A DNA stretch of 64,000 nt from Geosiphon pyriformis (Eukaryota > Glomeromycota > Glomeromycetes > Archaeosporales > Geosiphonaceae). Shown piece by piece: positions 11,412 to 22,271 of this stretch (position 1 is the stretch's first letter; each line of letters begins with the position of its first letter). The position numbers and the translations under genes are program-made. The notes under the pieces are model-generated. The model had not been told where the DNA came from. It saw nothing but the letters and a program-made list of their open reading frames with translations, and made no database searches. The stretch is taken from positions 186,001-250,000 of the forward strand of contig JAAOMT010000226.1 of assembly GCA_016748015.1 (NCBI GenBank), read 5' to 3'.

Positions 11412-12053
11412 TCAATAATTTTTATTAACTTGTTTGTGCAAATTATTTAAACAAACATTCAAAAATTTTTTCAAACCAATTAACACCAAGACAGTCTTGT
11501 AATTAGTGGCAAAAAATGTAAACACAAAACCAATTTCATAATTAACAACTGCTGATAACAAGCTTTTACTAATAAAAATAAAATCCAAAATCTTTTTGAC
11601 ATCTCTCAAATTGTTTTAAGTTAAAGCTTTGATCAATAAATGTCCATCAAATAAGTTAACCAAACCCAAATCCAAACAAAACTTGAAACTCACACTCTTT
11701 CCAGACTTATTTTTATTGAAATCTCCACTCAAGACCACAAAATTGCTGGAGTTAACAGCTTTGGCAATAAGAAAGTTGATTTCTAAAGCTTAAACAAACC
11801 TAGTTTCAGTAGAAGCACCAGTATACAAACCCAAAACAATGACAGAAAACTTGCTTTTAAAAAGAAGCCATACTAAGATAATATGACCAAAAATTTCTTT
11901 TATCTTGGAAACATGATGAGCCAAAAAATTGTTCATAATAATAACTACTCCAGTATTAAAAAAACTCTTTTTTAAACCAGACATAAAAATATGTACTTCT
12001 TCAAACTTATTTGCAATCCAAAACTTAATACTAGATTTCAATTTTGTCTCCAT
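11412..12053 (-). pseudogene. LINE-A ORF2 endonuclease remnant
   Basis: Two minus-strand stretches match the LINE-E endonuclease (AP-like exonuclease/endonuclease family). The first is METKLKSSIKFWIANKFEEV, then VVIIMNNFLAHHVSK and SVIVLGLYTG. The second is ILDFIFISKSLLSAVV, then NYKTVLVLIGLKKFL. This domain nicks target DNA to start target-primed reverse transcription. The Glu of the ETK motif is still there. The S/T-D-H motif is decayed. Confidence 0.8.
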
Positions 12054-12149
12054 TATAAAAAAATTATATTATCCAATTCACATATTAACAAACAATACCT
12101 TTCTGCTTAATAGAAACATTAATATCTTTAATAATACAAGTAGCAAATT

Positions 12150-12715
12150 TCTATACCAAATCAGTCATTAAGAAATAAAATTTTTTGCACTTAAACTAAA
12201 ATTATCTATTTTAGTCATTAAGTAATAAAAAAAAGACCACAGAAGCATCTAAAAAAATGTCATTATTATTATTATCTAAGAAGTTAATTTTTTTTAAAAA
12301 TATACCCAAAGCTTTTTTGGTTATCAATTTTGGTTTCTTGGACATTTGACTAAAGTTTCTATTATTAAACACACTTTTTTTACCATAATTAATACTGGTT
12401 TTTTTTATCAGAAACTTATTTTTTATGCCAATACTATTAGATTTAGTTGTATTACCAGTTTCAAAGCTTTAAAAACTTTTAACTACTTCTTTAATAAAAA
12501 CCAACTCCTAAGTAGCATTATTTTTTAAAGTACCTTTTTTTTTTTCTAGAAACAATATTTTTGCTATTAGTACTAAAACCAAAACTTTTAACAGACTTCT
12601 TTATAACAGCAATACTACAATTAACAGTGGTTTTATAATCAAGCAAAAACAATTTGAATTTATTATACTGAATGATAAAAACTTTTTTCAAAAAACTGAA
12701 TGATTTTTTTTTGGG
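12150..12715 (-). pseudogene. LINE-A ORF1 N-terminal remnant joined to ORF2 by a deletion
   Basis: The minus strand from about 12700 reads TTVNCSIAVIKKSVKSFGF, matching ATVGCSIAVMKKAIKDSGS of LINE-E, and it follows LINE-E ORF1 to about 12230. It then jumps to the ORF2 start (FATCIIKDINVSIKQK against VATCNIRGMNNPAKQN). About 1.3 kb of ORF1, including the zinc knuckle, is absent. The start codon is ATA instead of ATG. Confidence 0.75.
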
Positions 12716-12784
12716 AATTTGAAATAAAGAAGAAAAATAAGTGTAAATAATATAACAATATAAATTTTTTTTTAATTTTTTTTT

Positions 12785-13458
12785 TTATTACAAGTTTTAT
12801 GAATGAAACACTATCTAGTACATAAAATCAAACTAAATGGAACCAACTAAATGCAGCTCATGTACAGACTACATGTGACCAGCCACTTAGGCCAGACAAG
12901 ACAACACTATGCACTTATACTGACAAAAGCACCACCATCCAAACCAGAAAAAAATTGATACAATTTGCATTTACTGAACCTAACAGCAAAAGATTCTATA
13001 ACACCAAGTATATTAACAATACTAACTGACAATCTGGAAACCACACTGCCAGACAAGCCAAAAACCAGACCATTATCCTCAACCAAGCCAGCTTTTTCCA
13101 TATCCACCCTATGTTTGGCCCTAATAGCTTATATTTTATCACAATATAACTCTTTCACAAACTTGATGAATTCAACAAGAGCTAAAACAGCTTCTTTTTT
13201 CTCCTCAAAAACTGAGACAGCTTCAGCATACCAATCTCTTATTACAAAATCTTTGTAAACCACCATATAAAGACTCACATCTGAATAATATGATGAGAGC
13301 AAAAGCAGAATAGCAGATGTAAACAGATTTGAAAGACTAGACATTGACAACCATTTTTTAGTAGCTTCAACCAAAATGTTCTCATGAAAACCAGAGTTGC
13401 TAGAACAAGTAAAAATATGGTTAGATAACTCTATTTTGCCATATATTAAGCACAACAC
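12785..13458 (-). mobile_element. LINE-B, 5'-truncated LINE 3' end
   Basis: The minus strand carries the C-terminal part of ORF2: SLYMVVYKDFVIRDWYAEAV, then SVFEEKKEAVLALVEFIKFV and FGLSGSVVSRLSVSIVNILG. It ends in the shared 3' UTR block (tgaccagccacttaggcc on the + strand at 12876-12893) and an A-rich tail near 12785. It begins in the middle of the zinc-finger region (CLIYGKIELSNHIFTC). 5' truncation is typical for LINEs. The tail lies about 40 bp from the 5' end of LINE-A. Confidence 0.85.
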
Positions 13459-14440
13459 CCTTTAATTTAATATCTAAATTGTTTATTAATTTTTAATTAA
13501 ATAATTTAAAATTTGTTTTTTAACAATTTATTTATTAAATATGATTATAATTAATTTTTTTATTTAATTATTATATAGTGTATAAATATATATTATATAT
13601 ATTTATAGTGGTTAATTAATATATAATTTATTGTATAATCTATATTTAATTAATAATAATTAAGTTATTTATAAATAATTATACTTTTAGTAAAATAAAT
13701 ATATATTATTTATTTAAAAATTTATTTCAGAAAATTTATTAATTTAATTATAAATTTATTTAATTAATTTATAATCAATATATTTATTTAATATATTTCT
13801 ATTTAAATATTAATTTTTATATAAATTATTTATTTCTAAAAATAGATTTTCTAAATATAAATCAAATATAATATACTTAATTTATTTTAAATAACAAATT
13901 ATAATAATACAACAAATGCAAAAATCAATATTAGTTTTTATTAATAATTTTAAAAACTAATACTTTTTTTATTATTAAAATTTAATTGTATAAATACAAT
14001 CTGAATTTTTTATTTATTAATTTTACAAGTCAATAATAATATAAAAATAAGTAACTAATTAAACATAAAAAGTATATATATTGTATTTATAGATAAAATT
14101 ATAATTATTTAATAATTAAAAAAACGTATTTTATTAAATCTTTATTATTATATATTATTAATCTCTTATATTTTATAAAAAAAGCAATTACTATTTTTTT
14201 AAATATATTATTAATTAAGAAATTTTTAGTTGTAAAACAACTAAATAAAGCATTATAAAAAATTTTTCTTGAATATTTTTAAAATAAAATTGTTTTTATT
14301 TATTTTAAATCCACTTTTTTTGTTTTTGGTTAAAAGTTTTTATTACTTTTAATATTGGTTTTATTTTTTTAAAAACTTCAACTTTTTAATAACCAAATTA
14401 TTGTTTTTTTCAAAAACACTATAGATGTAAAATTTTAAGG
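13459..14440. other. AT desert, no gene seen
   Basis: About 1 kb of roughly 90% A+T with almost no CpG and no ORF longer than chance. Nothing recognisable by eye. It may be fully decayed repeat sequence. Confidence 0.8.
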
Positions 14441-14611
14441 GTAAGTTTCAAAACTTGGTCATTGATAAAGTGTTCAACTTTGTGTTACATGTGAAAATGT
14501 TTCGGGCAAATATGAAGGTCAAATAGTACTTTTTGAAATGGATATGATGCAAACCATTTATAGTCATCAAACAATTTATATAATTTTAAATTGTATCTAG
14601 TCTTCCAATTT

Positions 14612-14700
14612 TAATAATATTAAAAAACTAAACCGTAAATATGATAGATTAAGTTCTTCTCTTTCACATTTACGGTTTAATTTTTTGAATTATATTATAA
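14612..14700. repeat. Long imperfect hairpin
   Basis: The left arm (about 14612-14640, ending aaactaaaccgtaaat) and right arm (about 14667-14700, beginning atttacggtttaattttt) are near-perfect reverse complements around a 26-base loop. It could be a small inverted-repeat element or a transcription end structure. No gene product is implied. Confidence 0.75.
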
Positions 14701-14780
14701 TTTATAAAGTTATTAAAGTTTAAAATTAGCCACTTTTATTATTAATCTTTAATTTTCGGATGCCGATCAATCAGATTTTA

Positions 14781-14816
14781 GCCAATCAGCAATCATTAAA
14801 GTCACGTTACCACGTG
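14781..14816. promoter_or_regulatory. CCAAT and CACGTG motifs 3' of the minus-strand gene
   Basis: gccaatcagc at 14781 and cacgtg at 14811 sit 70-100 bp beyond the stop of the minus-strand gene. They look like CCAAT-box and E-box sites, but no plus- or minus-strand gene that would use them is evident. Weak call from motif alone. Confidence 0.3.
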
Positions 14817-14883
14817 ATAAATCATCGAAGTATTATCATTTTCAGAAAGGCTTTCAATTAATATTAATCTAATCTTTAGATGG

Positions 14884-15567
14884 TCACTTTTTTATAAAGA
14901 TATAATATCTCTCGGCCTGCGTGTCTTCTGCTGGTGACACGGCACCATTAACCATGAATATTCCATTCACACCACCACCATATTCGGTTGTCATTATTGG
15001 AACAGAAACCCAGATATCAATATTGTTCACACCAGGCGTCAAAGAAATCGTAAAAGTACTATGAGCGATTGTCGGAGAATTTGGGAATGTCATTTGCGCT
15101 CTATTTGTAACCTTGCGTTATTATAATGTGGATACTTACTTTGAATTCACAAATAACCTTTCAATGACTATAATGTTGCGTTTCAAAGAATTGCTTGGAT
15201 CTAAGAGATATACGAAATCCCCTGTAATAAAGATTTCTGGTTAAATTTAATATTTGAATGATGAATTATACCAAAGAGAAATATAACGACTAAAATACCT
15301 ATCGTGTATTCGACCGAATCATGATCTAGTTTTAAAATTGGTTTCCTAGGTTGTAAAAGGAATTTCGATTGTTGAATATTTCAACAACTTATTAGAATGT
15401 GATATATAATAGCTTATCACAATAATCAAGAAACTTACATCAGTTGGTGTTAATTTAGGGGAATCAGATTGGAATTGAAAGATCTTTGGCTTTACCTTGA
15501 TTGAAAAAACTGAAGTTGTCTTAAAGCCCATAACCTTGAATAGCTCTTTTATGTTAGTGTTGTACAT
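14884..15567 (-). CDS. Unidentified spliced small gene, four exons
   Basis: Probable exons on the minus strand are 15567-15439, 15345-15272, 15221-15140 and 15100-14884. Exon 1 opens MYNTNIKELFKVMGFKTTSV. Exon 2 gives KPILKLDHDSVEYTIGILVV, ending in IFLFG, a hydrophobic stretch. Exon 3 gives DFVYLLDPSNSLKRNIIVIE. Exon 4 gives MTFPNSPTIAHSTFTISLTP, then VNNIDIWVSVP, and ends YYIFIKK. Sites are GT-AG. The last intron would be only 39 nt. The exon 1 to exon 2 join is one base out of frame with every canonical site I found, so exon 1, the join or the sequence itself may be wrong. CpG and codon use look like a real gene. I do not recognise the family. About 166 residues if the frame is corrected. 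It is divergent from the tricalbin gene. Confidence 0.6.
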
Positions 15568-16379
15568 TTTCTAACGAGTTCGTTTTTATGCAAAAAATGT
15601 ATGAAACGTATTAGTTCAAGTAGATAAAACCCAGATTTTTTTGTAAAAGCCTAATAAATTTCTTACTTATAAATAATATATTAAAAACACATGTATATTA
15701 ACCAATAAAATTTAATTATATAAATAAAAACACATGAAGATCATCATTTAAAATTTCGGACTGATCTACATTTTTGATGATTATAAATGGTTTGCACCAT
15801 AGGTCAAGTTTTTAGCATTGAGATTTCCTACATCATATCGGAGTTGTAACGAAGCGTGGGAAAATTCAGTGATACTGAAAATAAACAACCAATAGGATGG
15901 TTTGAGAAGTCTCTTAATAAAGAATTATTGAGCGAGTTTCAAAGGTCCATTGGGTAACTTTTTATGGAAATTTTTAAACCGTTAGTTCATGATGATCATC
16001 TTGACAATGACTTAGGGTAATGCTAACGTTTCACGGAATAAGCACATTCACATGAAACGCGGCCAGCACAAACCTGAATGTAACTTTCCCGGGATCGTGA
16101 TCTTTGATTTTATTTAAAATTAAAACTCCGTGTCGATTTGGCATTGGGCAGAATCTCTTTACCTTTGGCTAAACAAAGAAATCGAGGATCAATGATGATA
16201 GAAGACAATTGTGCGACGCGAGGGACGGCAACTTTCTAAAAATTACTAGCGTATTAAACAAAGCTCAAATTGGGTTATGACTTCATGTTTCAAAACACTT
16301 TTTACAATTGTTAATGACATATAAATTAGCTAAAGCTTGAAGAATTCACATAGAAAATTGTTTAGAAATTCCTTTGAAC
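15568..16379. other. Intergenic region between two divergent genes
   Basis: About 810 bp between the starts of the minus-strand gene and the tricalbin gene, so it probably holds both promoters. CpG content is normal compared with the repeats. Apart from the right arm of the 24-bp inverted repeat I see no certain element, and no tRNA. Confidence 0.6.
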
Positions 16380-19300
16380 ATGTCGGAGCAGCACGGTGAA
16401 AATAAAAAAGTGGAGCACGTTAGTCTTGAACAAGTTCAAGAAAAAATTGAAAATAGTCTTTCTAATTCGAATGTTAATGTACATAATTTCGCACCAGATG
16501 CTTCCCCGGAGGAAAAGGCACAACAAGTTGCCGCTCAAACTTCAAAAAGCCTTGCCAACTTTGACTCTCCTTCGGCACCCAAAGCAGTTCCCACAGACAT
16601 TGATGCTAGTACACATATTATTCTAGACTCCATACAGCTTCCTGGAAGCATAGGAATTTCTTCTGCAGCCGAGGTACCTACTTGGGCTCGAATTGGTTGG
16701 GAAAGAGTCTTACACCAAGAAGAAACCTCGGAACTAGAATATTTTGACCAAATATTAAGTGAAATGTATTTTGGACAACTATGGCTTAATGCTTCGGTGG
16801 TCTTTGTGGCAATTTTTACTACATGGCTAGTGACTGTTCTTGGTTTTGGGCTCGGTTGGATACTAATTATTGCTGCTTTTGTTGGTAAGTTTCTTTCAAT
16901 TAAATGTGATAATCAGAAGCAGTACTCAAAATTGGACTTTCATCAAATGAATTTTTTGATATTTCTTGATTTTTCCCTTCCTAAAATTGATCCTTGACAA
17001 AATTAGCTACATATTTCAAAAATTCGGTTAAACGATTTCATAGAAATGCTCGCAGTGACATTAAGCGCGAACTTTCAAAAGAACGCCTTGAAACTGATGA
17101 GGAGTCAACAGAATGGCTCAATGAATTTATGCGTAGATTTTGGCTCATTTATGAGCCAGTGTTATCAGCATCTATTGTTCAGTCCGTTGATGCGGTACTG
17201 GCAGCATCAACCCCTTCATTTTTAGATTCTATCCGATTGTCAACCTTTACTCTTGGCACAAAGTCCCCATACATCGAATCAGTAAAGTCTTATCCTAAAA
17301 CTGATGATGATATAGTGGTAATGTTTCTTTTGGAGCTTATAGGCTTTAAGCGTGATTTAAATGTCTGAATTATCGTTGAGTGAATCATCAAATAACCCTC
17401 TATCATTTAAAGGTCATGGATTGGAAATTGGCTTTTGAACCAAATGATTTGGCAAACATGACTAGACAACAAATCAAAAACAAAGTCAACCCCAAAATTG
17501 TTCTTGCCATCCGTCTGGGTCGAGGAATTGTTGGGGCCGATGTGCCTATTTTATTGGAAGATATTTCATTTTCTGGAAAGATTCAAATCAAATTGAAGTT
17601 GATGAATGTTTATCCACATGTTCAGACGGTGTGGTTGAGTTTTTTGGAAGAGCCCAAAATCGATTTTATTTTGAAACCGATTGGTGGCGACTTTGGTTTT
17701 GATATTGCGAATGTAAGATTGATTTAATAAAACAAATTTTTTAGTTGATGTTAGATTCGTTATATCATAACTTTTTACCCCTTTATTTCCTGTATTAGAT
17801 GCCAGGATTATCCAATTTTATACACGAACAAGTTCACGGATCCTTGCGACCAATGATGTATGCACCCAATTCGTATGAATTAAATATGGAATATATGTTG
17901 AGTGGTGTTCCACTTGGTATGTTTGATTTGCAAACTTTTTTATTTGTTTTCCAATTAATCAATAATAACCAATATTTCGATTAACCCGTACAAGATGCGG
18001 CTATAGGTGTTCTCAAAATCACAATTTATAATGCCAAAGGCTTGAAAAATGTAGAAAAGTTTGGAACCCCAGATCCATATATAAAATTGTTATTAAATGG
18101 GCGACCAGAAATCACGCGTACAAAAGTCATACAGGATTCATTAAATCCTCACTGGAATGAAACACATAACATTGTTTTGACGAATTTACAAGAAAATTTG
18201 AACTTGCAATTATGGGATAAAAATGCCACCAAAGACAAATCATTAGGAATGGCAACCTTCGAATGTATTGCATTGAAAGAGCAGCCGTCACAAGAGCAAG
18301 TGTACGTGTATCTGATAAATTCTTCATACGATCTTCTCATATAATTACAAATTAATTACAATTGGATATAGTGTTGCCCCTATTATTCTTGATGGCAAAG
18401 AACACGGTACACTTCGGTTTGACGCAATGTGGTACCCTGTTGCACCACAAGGACCTGAAGATCCAGTAGTTGAATCCAGTATGTAATCTTGAGTCAATCA
18501 TTGAAATTTAATATCAAAGATGTCTTTTCAATTGATATTGATTTTATTTCAGATAGTGGGATTTTACGTTTGACTATCCATCAAGCCAAAGATCTTGATG
18601 CAAAACATTCACTTGTTGGGCAGTATAATCCTTACGCTGAGTTAAATTACAACGGTGCCAACATTTTAACTACCAAAATAAAAAAGAGAACAAATAATCC
18701 CGTTTGGGAGGTAAATTGTATTCTTCATTATATTTCATCAAACACTCTTTACAATATATAGGTATATCAAACCCAAAATGATTTTACTAGGAATTCAAAG
18801 AAATCTTTGTCACCGATAAATCTGCTGGAAATTTATTAGTACAAGTAAAGGATTCTCGTGATTTTGCTGAAGACCCTGTGGTTGCTATATGGAAGAGCAA
18901 TTTGCCTGATTTCATAAAAGCTCTGGAAAAGAATGACTGGTTTAATGTCGTTAATGCCGCCAGCGGTAAACTAAGATTAAGTTGTCAATGGAGACCCATA
19001 TTATTGGATTATACTCCTTCCCACACTGGCTATGGTAATACTCCTGAATTTTTTGTATTTTAATGCTACGACAATAAACACTTTATTTTATGTGCATTGA
19101 TATTTTTACTATATTATTATAGCGGAGCCAATTGGTGTAATTAAACTTACAATCAAGAAAGCAACTGATTTGAAAAATGCAGATAAATTAGGTATTTCTT
19201 GATTTTATTGATTGATTTTTTTAATTTGCCATTGTACTTGAAGCTAAAGTTTTTGTTGTGGATTACAGGAAAATCAGATCCATATGCACGTGTTTGTTTG

Positions 19301-22271
19301 GGACCTCAAATTCGTGGCCGAACCGAGGTCCAATCAAATAATTTAAATCCTGTCTGGAATTCTATTCACTATGTTCCCGTACACAGTCTTAAAGAAATCC
19401 TCACCATCGAAATATTTGACTATGATAACGCAGGCAAACACAAATTGCTTGGGCACACCGATTTGCTAGTAAATAAATTGGTTAAGAAAAAGGATGATAA
19501 AACTTATGAAGCAATCGAAAATATCGATACGTAAGGATACAAATTTTCAATTATCTATGAATATTGTACACTACCTTAATTAATTATTTATTTTTTCTCA
19601 ACTGTATTATTTTTCCAGTAATGCTGTGTTGACAGTTGGCCGTGATCAAAGAGGTAAAATTTATTACTCGGCTGTTTTCTATCCTTCGCTTGTTGCAAAG
19701 AAGGAAGAAGAAAAAATAAGTAAGGAGGGTGACAAAACAACGAATACTTCAGTGGCAAAGCAGGAGGGTATCGATGTCTTGAATTATCGTAAGTTCCTTA
19801 GTCTTTAACAATAAGATTTAGTCTTTTTTAAAAATCCAATCAAAAAATAAGATGGCTAACATATTATCGATAATTTGACCTAAATCTAGAATCTGGAATA
19901 TTAGTGATAAACATTAATAAAGCCACGATCGAAAAGAAAAACATTTATGCTCAACTTCTAGTGGACGATATGGTCTATCCTTTCTTCAAAACTGCTAGCG
20001 CAAAGGAAAATAATCCTACGATCCACGAAGGTGATTATCATTCACAATCACTCAATATTTATTTTTTATCGAAAATTTTAATTAAATTCTACCTGTTTCA
20101 AACAATCAGCTACTGATGTTTTCATTAAGGAACTTGATTTCTCGAAATTAACGATAAATATTAAACAGGAGGATAGGAAAGAACCACTTGGAACAATCAC
20201 CACTGGAGTTAAAAATTTATTAAGGGCACCTAAAGGAGATGGCATCTGGTTACCTCTTGATGATAACCCTGAGGCTAAACTCAATGTGGACGTTCACTAT
20301 ATACCAACACCAGCTAAAATAGAAGCTTTTGAATCGATCAATGGTAAAGTTTCACATTTTTATATCTATTTCTATTTCTGTCCTTAGAATTTAATTCAAA
20401 TTCGTTTCTCAAACAGACATGGGGAAATTGCAAGTGACTCTTAAAGACGCCAAGAATTTGCCTGCCGCTGATCGATCGGGTAAGTGATAAGGTTCCTTGG
20501 GAAATTTTATTTTTCCAATAAATGCTATGTATGAACTAATGGGCTGCATTTTTTTGTTTTCTTTAAACTAGGTACTAGCGATCCTTATATAACATTTAGT
20601 TTGAATGGCAACTTGGTCTTCAAATCCAAAACTGTAAAAAAAGATCTCAATCCTACATTTGATGAAAGTTTTGAATTTATAGTGGTACATTTTTGATTCA
20701 CCTGACTTACTGCAATATTATTTTGTCGCTTGCATAAATTGTTTTCTAATATTCGAAAAATATTTTAGCCATCTCGTACAGCTTCAAAGTTCACTTTTGA
20801 AGTATTCGACTGGAATCAAATGAGTAGTCATTCAAAACTGGGAGATGGCACTATTGATCTTAGTTCACTTGAACCAAATGAGAGATTCCAACAAAGCTAC
20901 CCTTTGTCTAATGGGAAAGGTAGTATCCAAGTATTCTTGCTTTTCCGGCCCGACTTTGTTACTCGTCTGGGGAAAAAAAACAGTTCAACGTTCAGTAGCG
21001 CCACTAGGGCCTTGACCAATATTGGAAGTAGTACCGTCACTGGTGTTGGTGAAAATATTATGAAAACAGGAGCGGGAGTAGCTGGTGTTGTTGGTGGTGG
21101 AGCAAATCTTGTTGGGGCTGGAGTAGTTGGTGGAGCAAATCTTGTTGGGGCTGGAGCAAGTCTTGTTGGGTCTGGATTTGGATTTTTAGGCGGCAAGGGC
21201 AGCAAAAAAACAAATGAATCAACACCTATAGATCCCCCAGTGCTTGAGACCTCAAAGGTCACACCTTATTCACTCAACTCCGCTAAACAAGAGTCACCCT
21301 CACAGACACTCTATCAATCTCCTAATACGGACACGACGGAAGTGAAGCGCCAAGTTGTAACACCTGTTGAAGAAAAAGAAAATGGTAACTATGAACACAA
21401 TTTTTCTAGTTAATTCAATTGGGGTCTGAATGACAGTACAGCCTCGTTTTAAAATTAATTTATTTCTCTATAACCAGGTATAAAAAAGGAACAACCTGCC
21501 GGTATGTATATACATAAATCTTTATAAACTTTTGCCAACTTTCTTGACTTATTGTATTGTAATTTGAGAAGATATTATCTGAGTTCCCCTATATTTGGTA
21601 ACTCTCGTCGTCTCTTCGTAGCCAACACAGAACCCATTAGTGAACAAGGAACATTAACTGTACATATAATCGAAGCCAAAGGATTGAAAGCCACAGATCG
21701 TGGTGGTAAGATAAAAATATTAGTTTCAAAAATCAATTTTACAATAGCAAATAATTCTTTAATTTCATATATGATCTTTCTTTCTAGGTACTAGTGATCC
21801 ATTCGTCAAGGTTTTTTGGGGCAAAAAGGAAATGCATAAAACGCAAACCGTGAAGAAGACGATTTCCCCATCATGGTAAATATTTTCAGACAATATCTCT
21901 TTCTCCCCCCCCCCCCATATCATTCTCATTTAAATATCAAAAATCTTTACTTACAAAGGAAAGAAACATTTACGATACCAAATCTCAATGGTGACCAAGT
22001 GCTGCTAAAATTCCAAATCAAAGATCATAATCGATTGGGAACCAATCCCGAATTGGGTGATGTTGATATTAGAGTCTGGGATCACATCAATTCCGGCAAC
22101 TATAATGCTGATATTTGGCAAAAAGTGAATGGAGGAGGAGAACTTCATCTACAATTGGAATTCTCACCAGGTAGTGATCGAAATTCCAGTGATGGCTCTG
22201 GTACTGAGGGATCTACCAAGGGCCTGAAAGGTCTAAGAGGATTGAAGGGAACTTTTCGAAGTAAAGCCTGA
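16380..22271 (+). CDS. Tricalbin-like lipid-transfer protein (SMP and multiple C2 domains)
   Basis: Tricalbins tether the ER to the plasma membrane and move lipids. I place 20 exons: 16380-16884, 17007-17317, 17413-17712, 17799-17916, 17995-18307, 18372-18478, 18553-18710, 18791-19034, 19123-19191, 19269-19530, 19619-19788, 19890-20030, 20110-20343, 20417-20479, 20572-20684, 20769-21384, 21478-21501, 21622-21705, 21788-21875 and 21959-22271. All junctions are GT-AG and the total is 4233 nt, 1410 residues, in frame. A membrane hairpin spans about residues 136-168. The SMP domain is about 195-415 (LETDEESTEWLNEFM, IKNKVNPKIVLAIRL). C2 domains start near 412, 553, 688, 979 and 1252, with a degenerate one at 854-977. 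TSDPYI and TSDPFVK with nearby Asp suggest Ca2+ binding in the last two. Residues about 1115-1165 are Gly/Val/Ala-rich repeats. The ATG at 16380 is the first in frame. The exon 5-6 join is the least certain. Confidence 0.93.

Larger units (their letters stand above)
9350..12745 (-). mobile_element. LINE-A, 5' half of a non-LTR retrotransposon
   Basis: Read on the minus strand, this runs from a 5' UTR and ORF1 start near 12740 through an endonuclease to the RT motif A near 9380. There it stops at the gypsy-1 LTR. RT fragments include NGKTVNLSGILNKL (LINE-E has DGKAAGFSGISNEL) and KAYDLVDW in motif A. Most of ORF1 is deleted compared with LINE-E. The block 9671-10415 is present twice; see the adaptor entry. 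Stops at Gln and Trp codons are frequent. The copy is dead. Confidence 0.85.
14548..15796. repeat. 24-bp inverted repeat pair flanking the minus-strand gene
   Basis: tgcaaaccatttatagtcat at 14548 is matched in reverse complement by 15773-15796 (23 of 24 bases, both extended by caaa). The similarity does not continue on either side. It could be a duplicated regulatory site or very short terminal repeats. No target duplication is evident. Confidence 0.7.

Noticed and set aside
1-13458. Classical ascomycete-style RIP as sole explanation of the C-to-T changes
   Set aside because: Many stops fit CpA-to-TpA, but the LTR pair shows strong CpG change and TG/CA double hits, fitting methyl-CpG decay; a mixed process remains possible and needs counting.
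20897-21262. 121-codon minus-strand ORF
   Set aside because: Antisense shadow of the repetitive exon 16 of the tricalbin gene.
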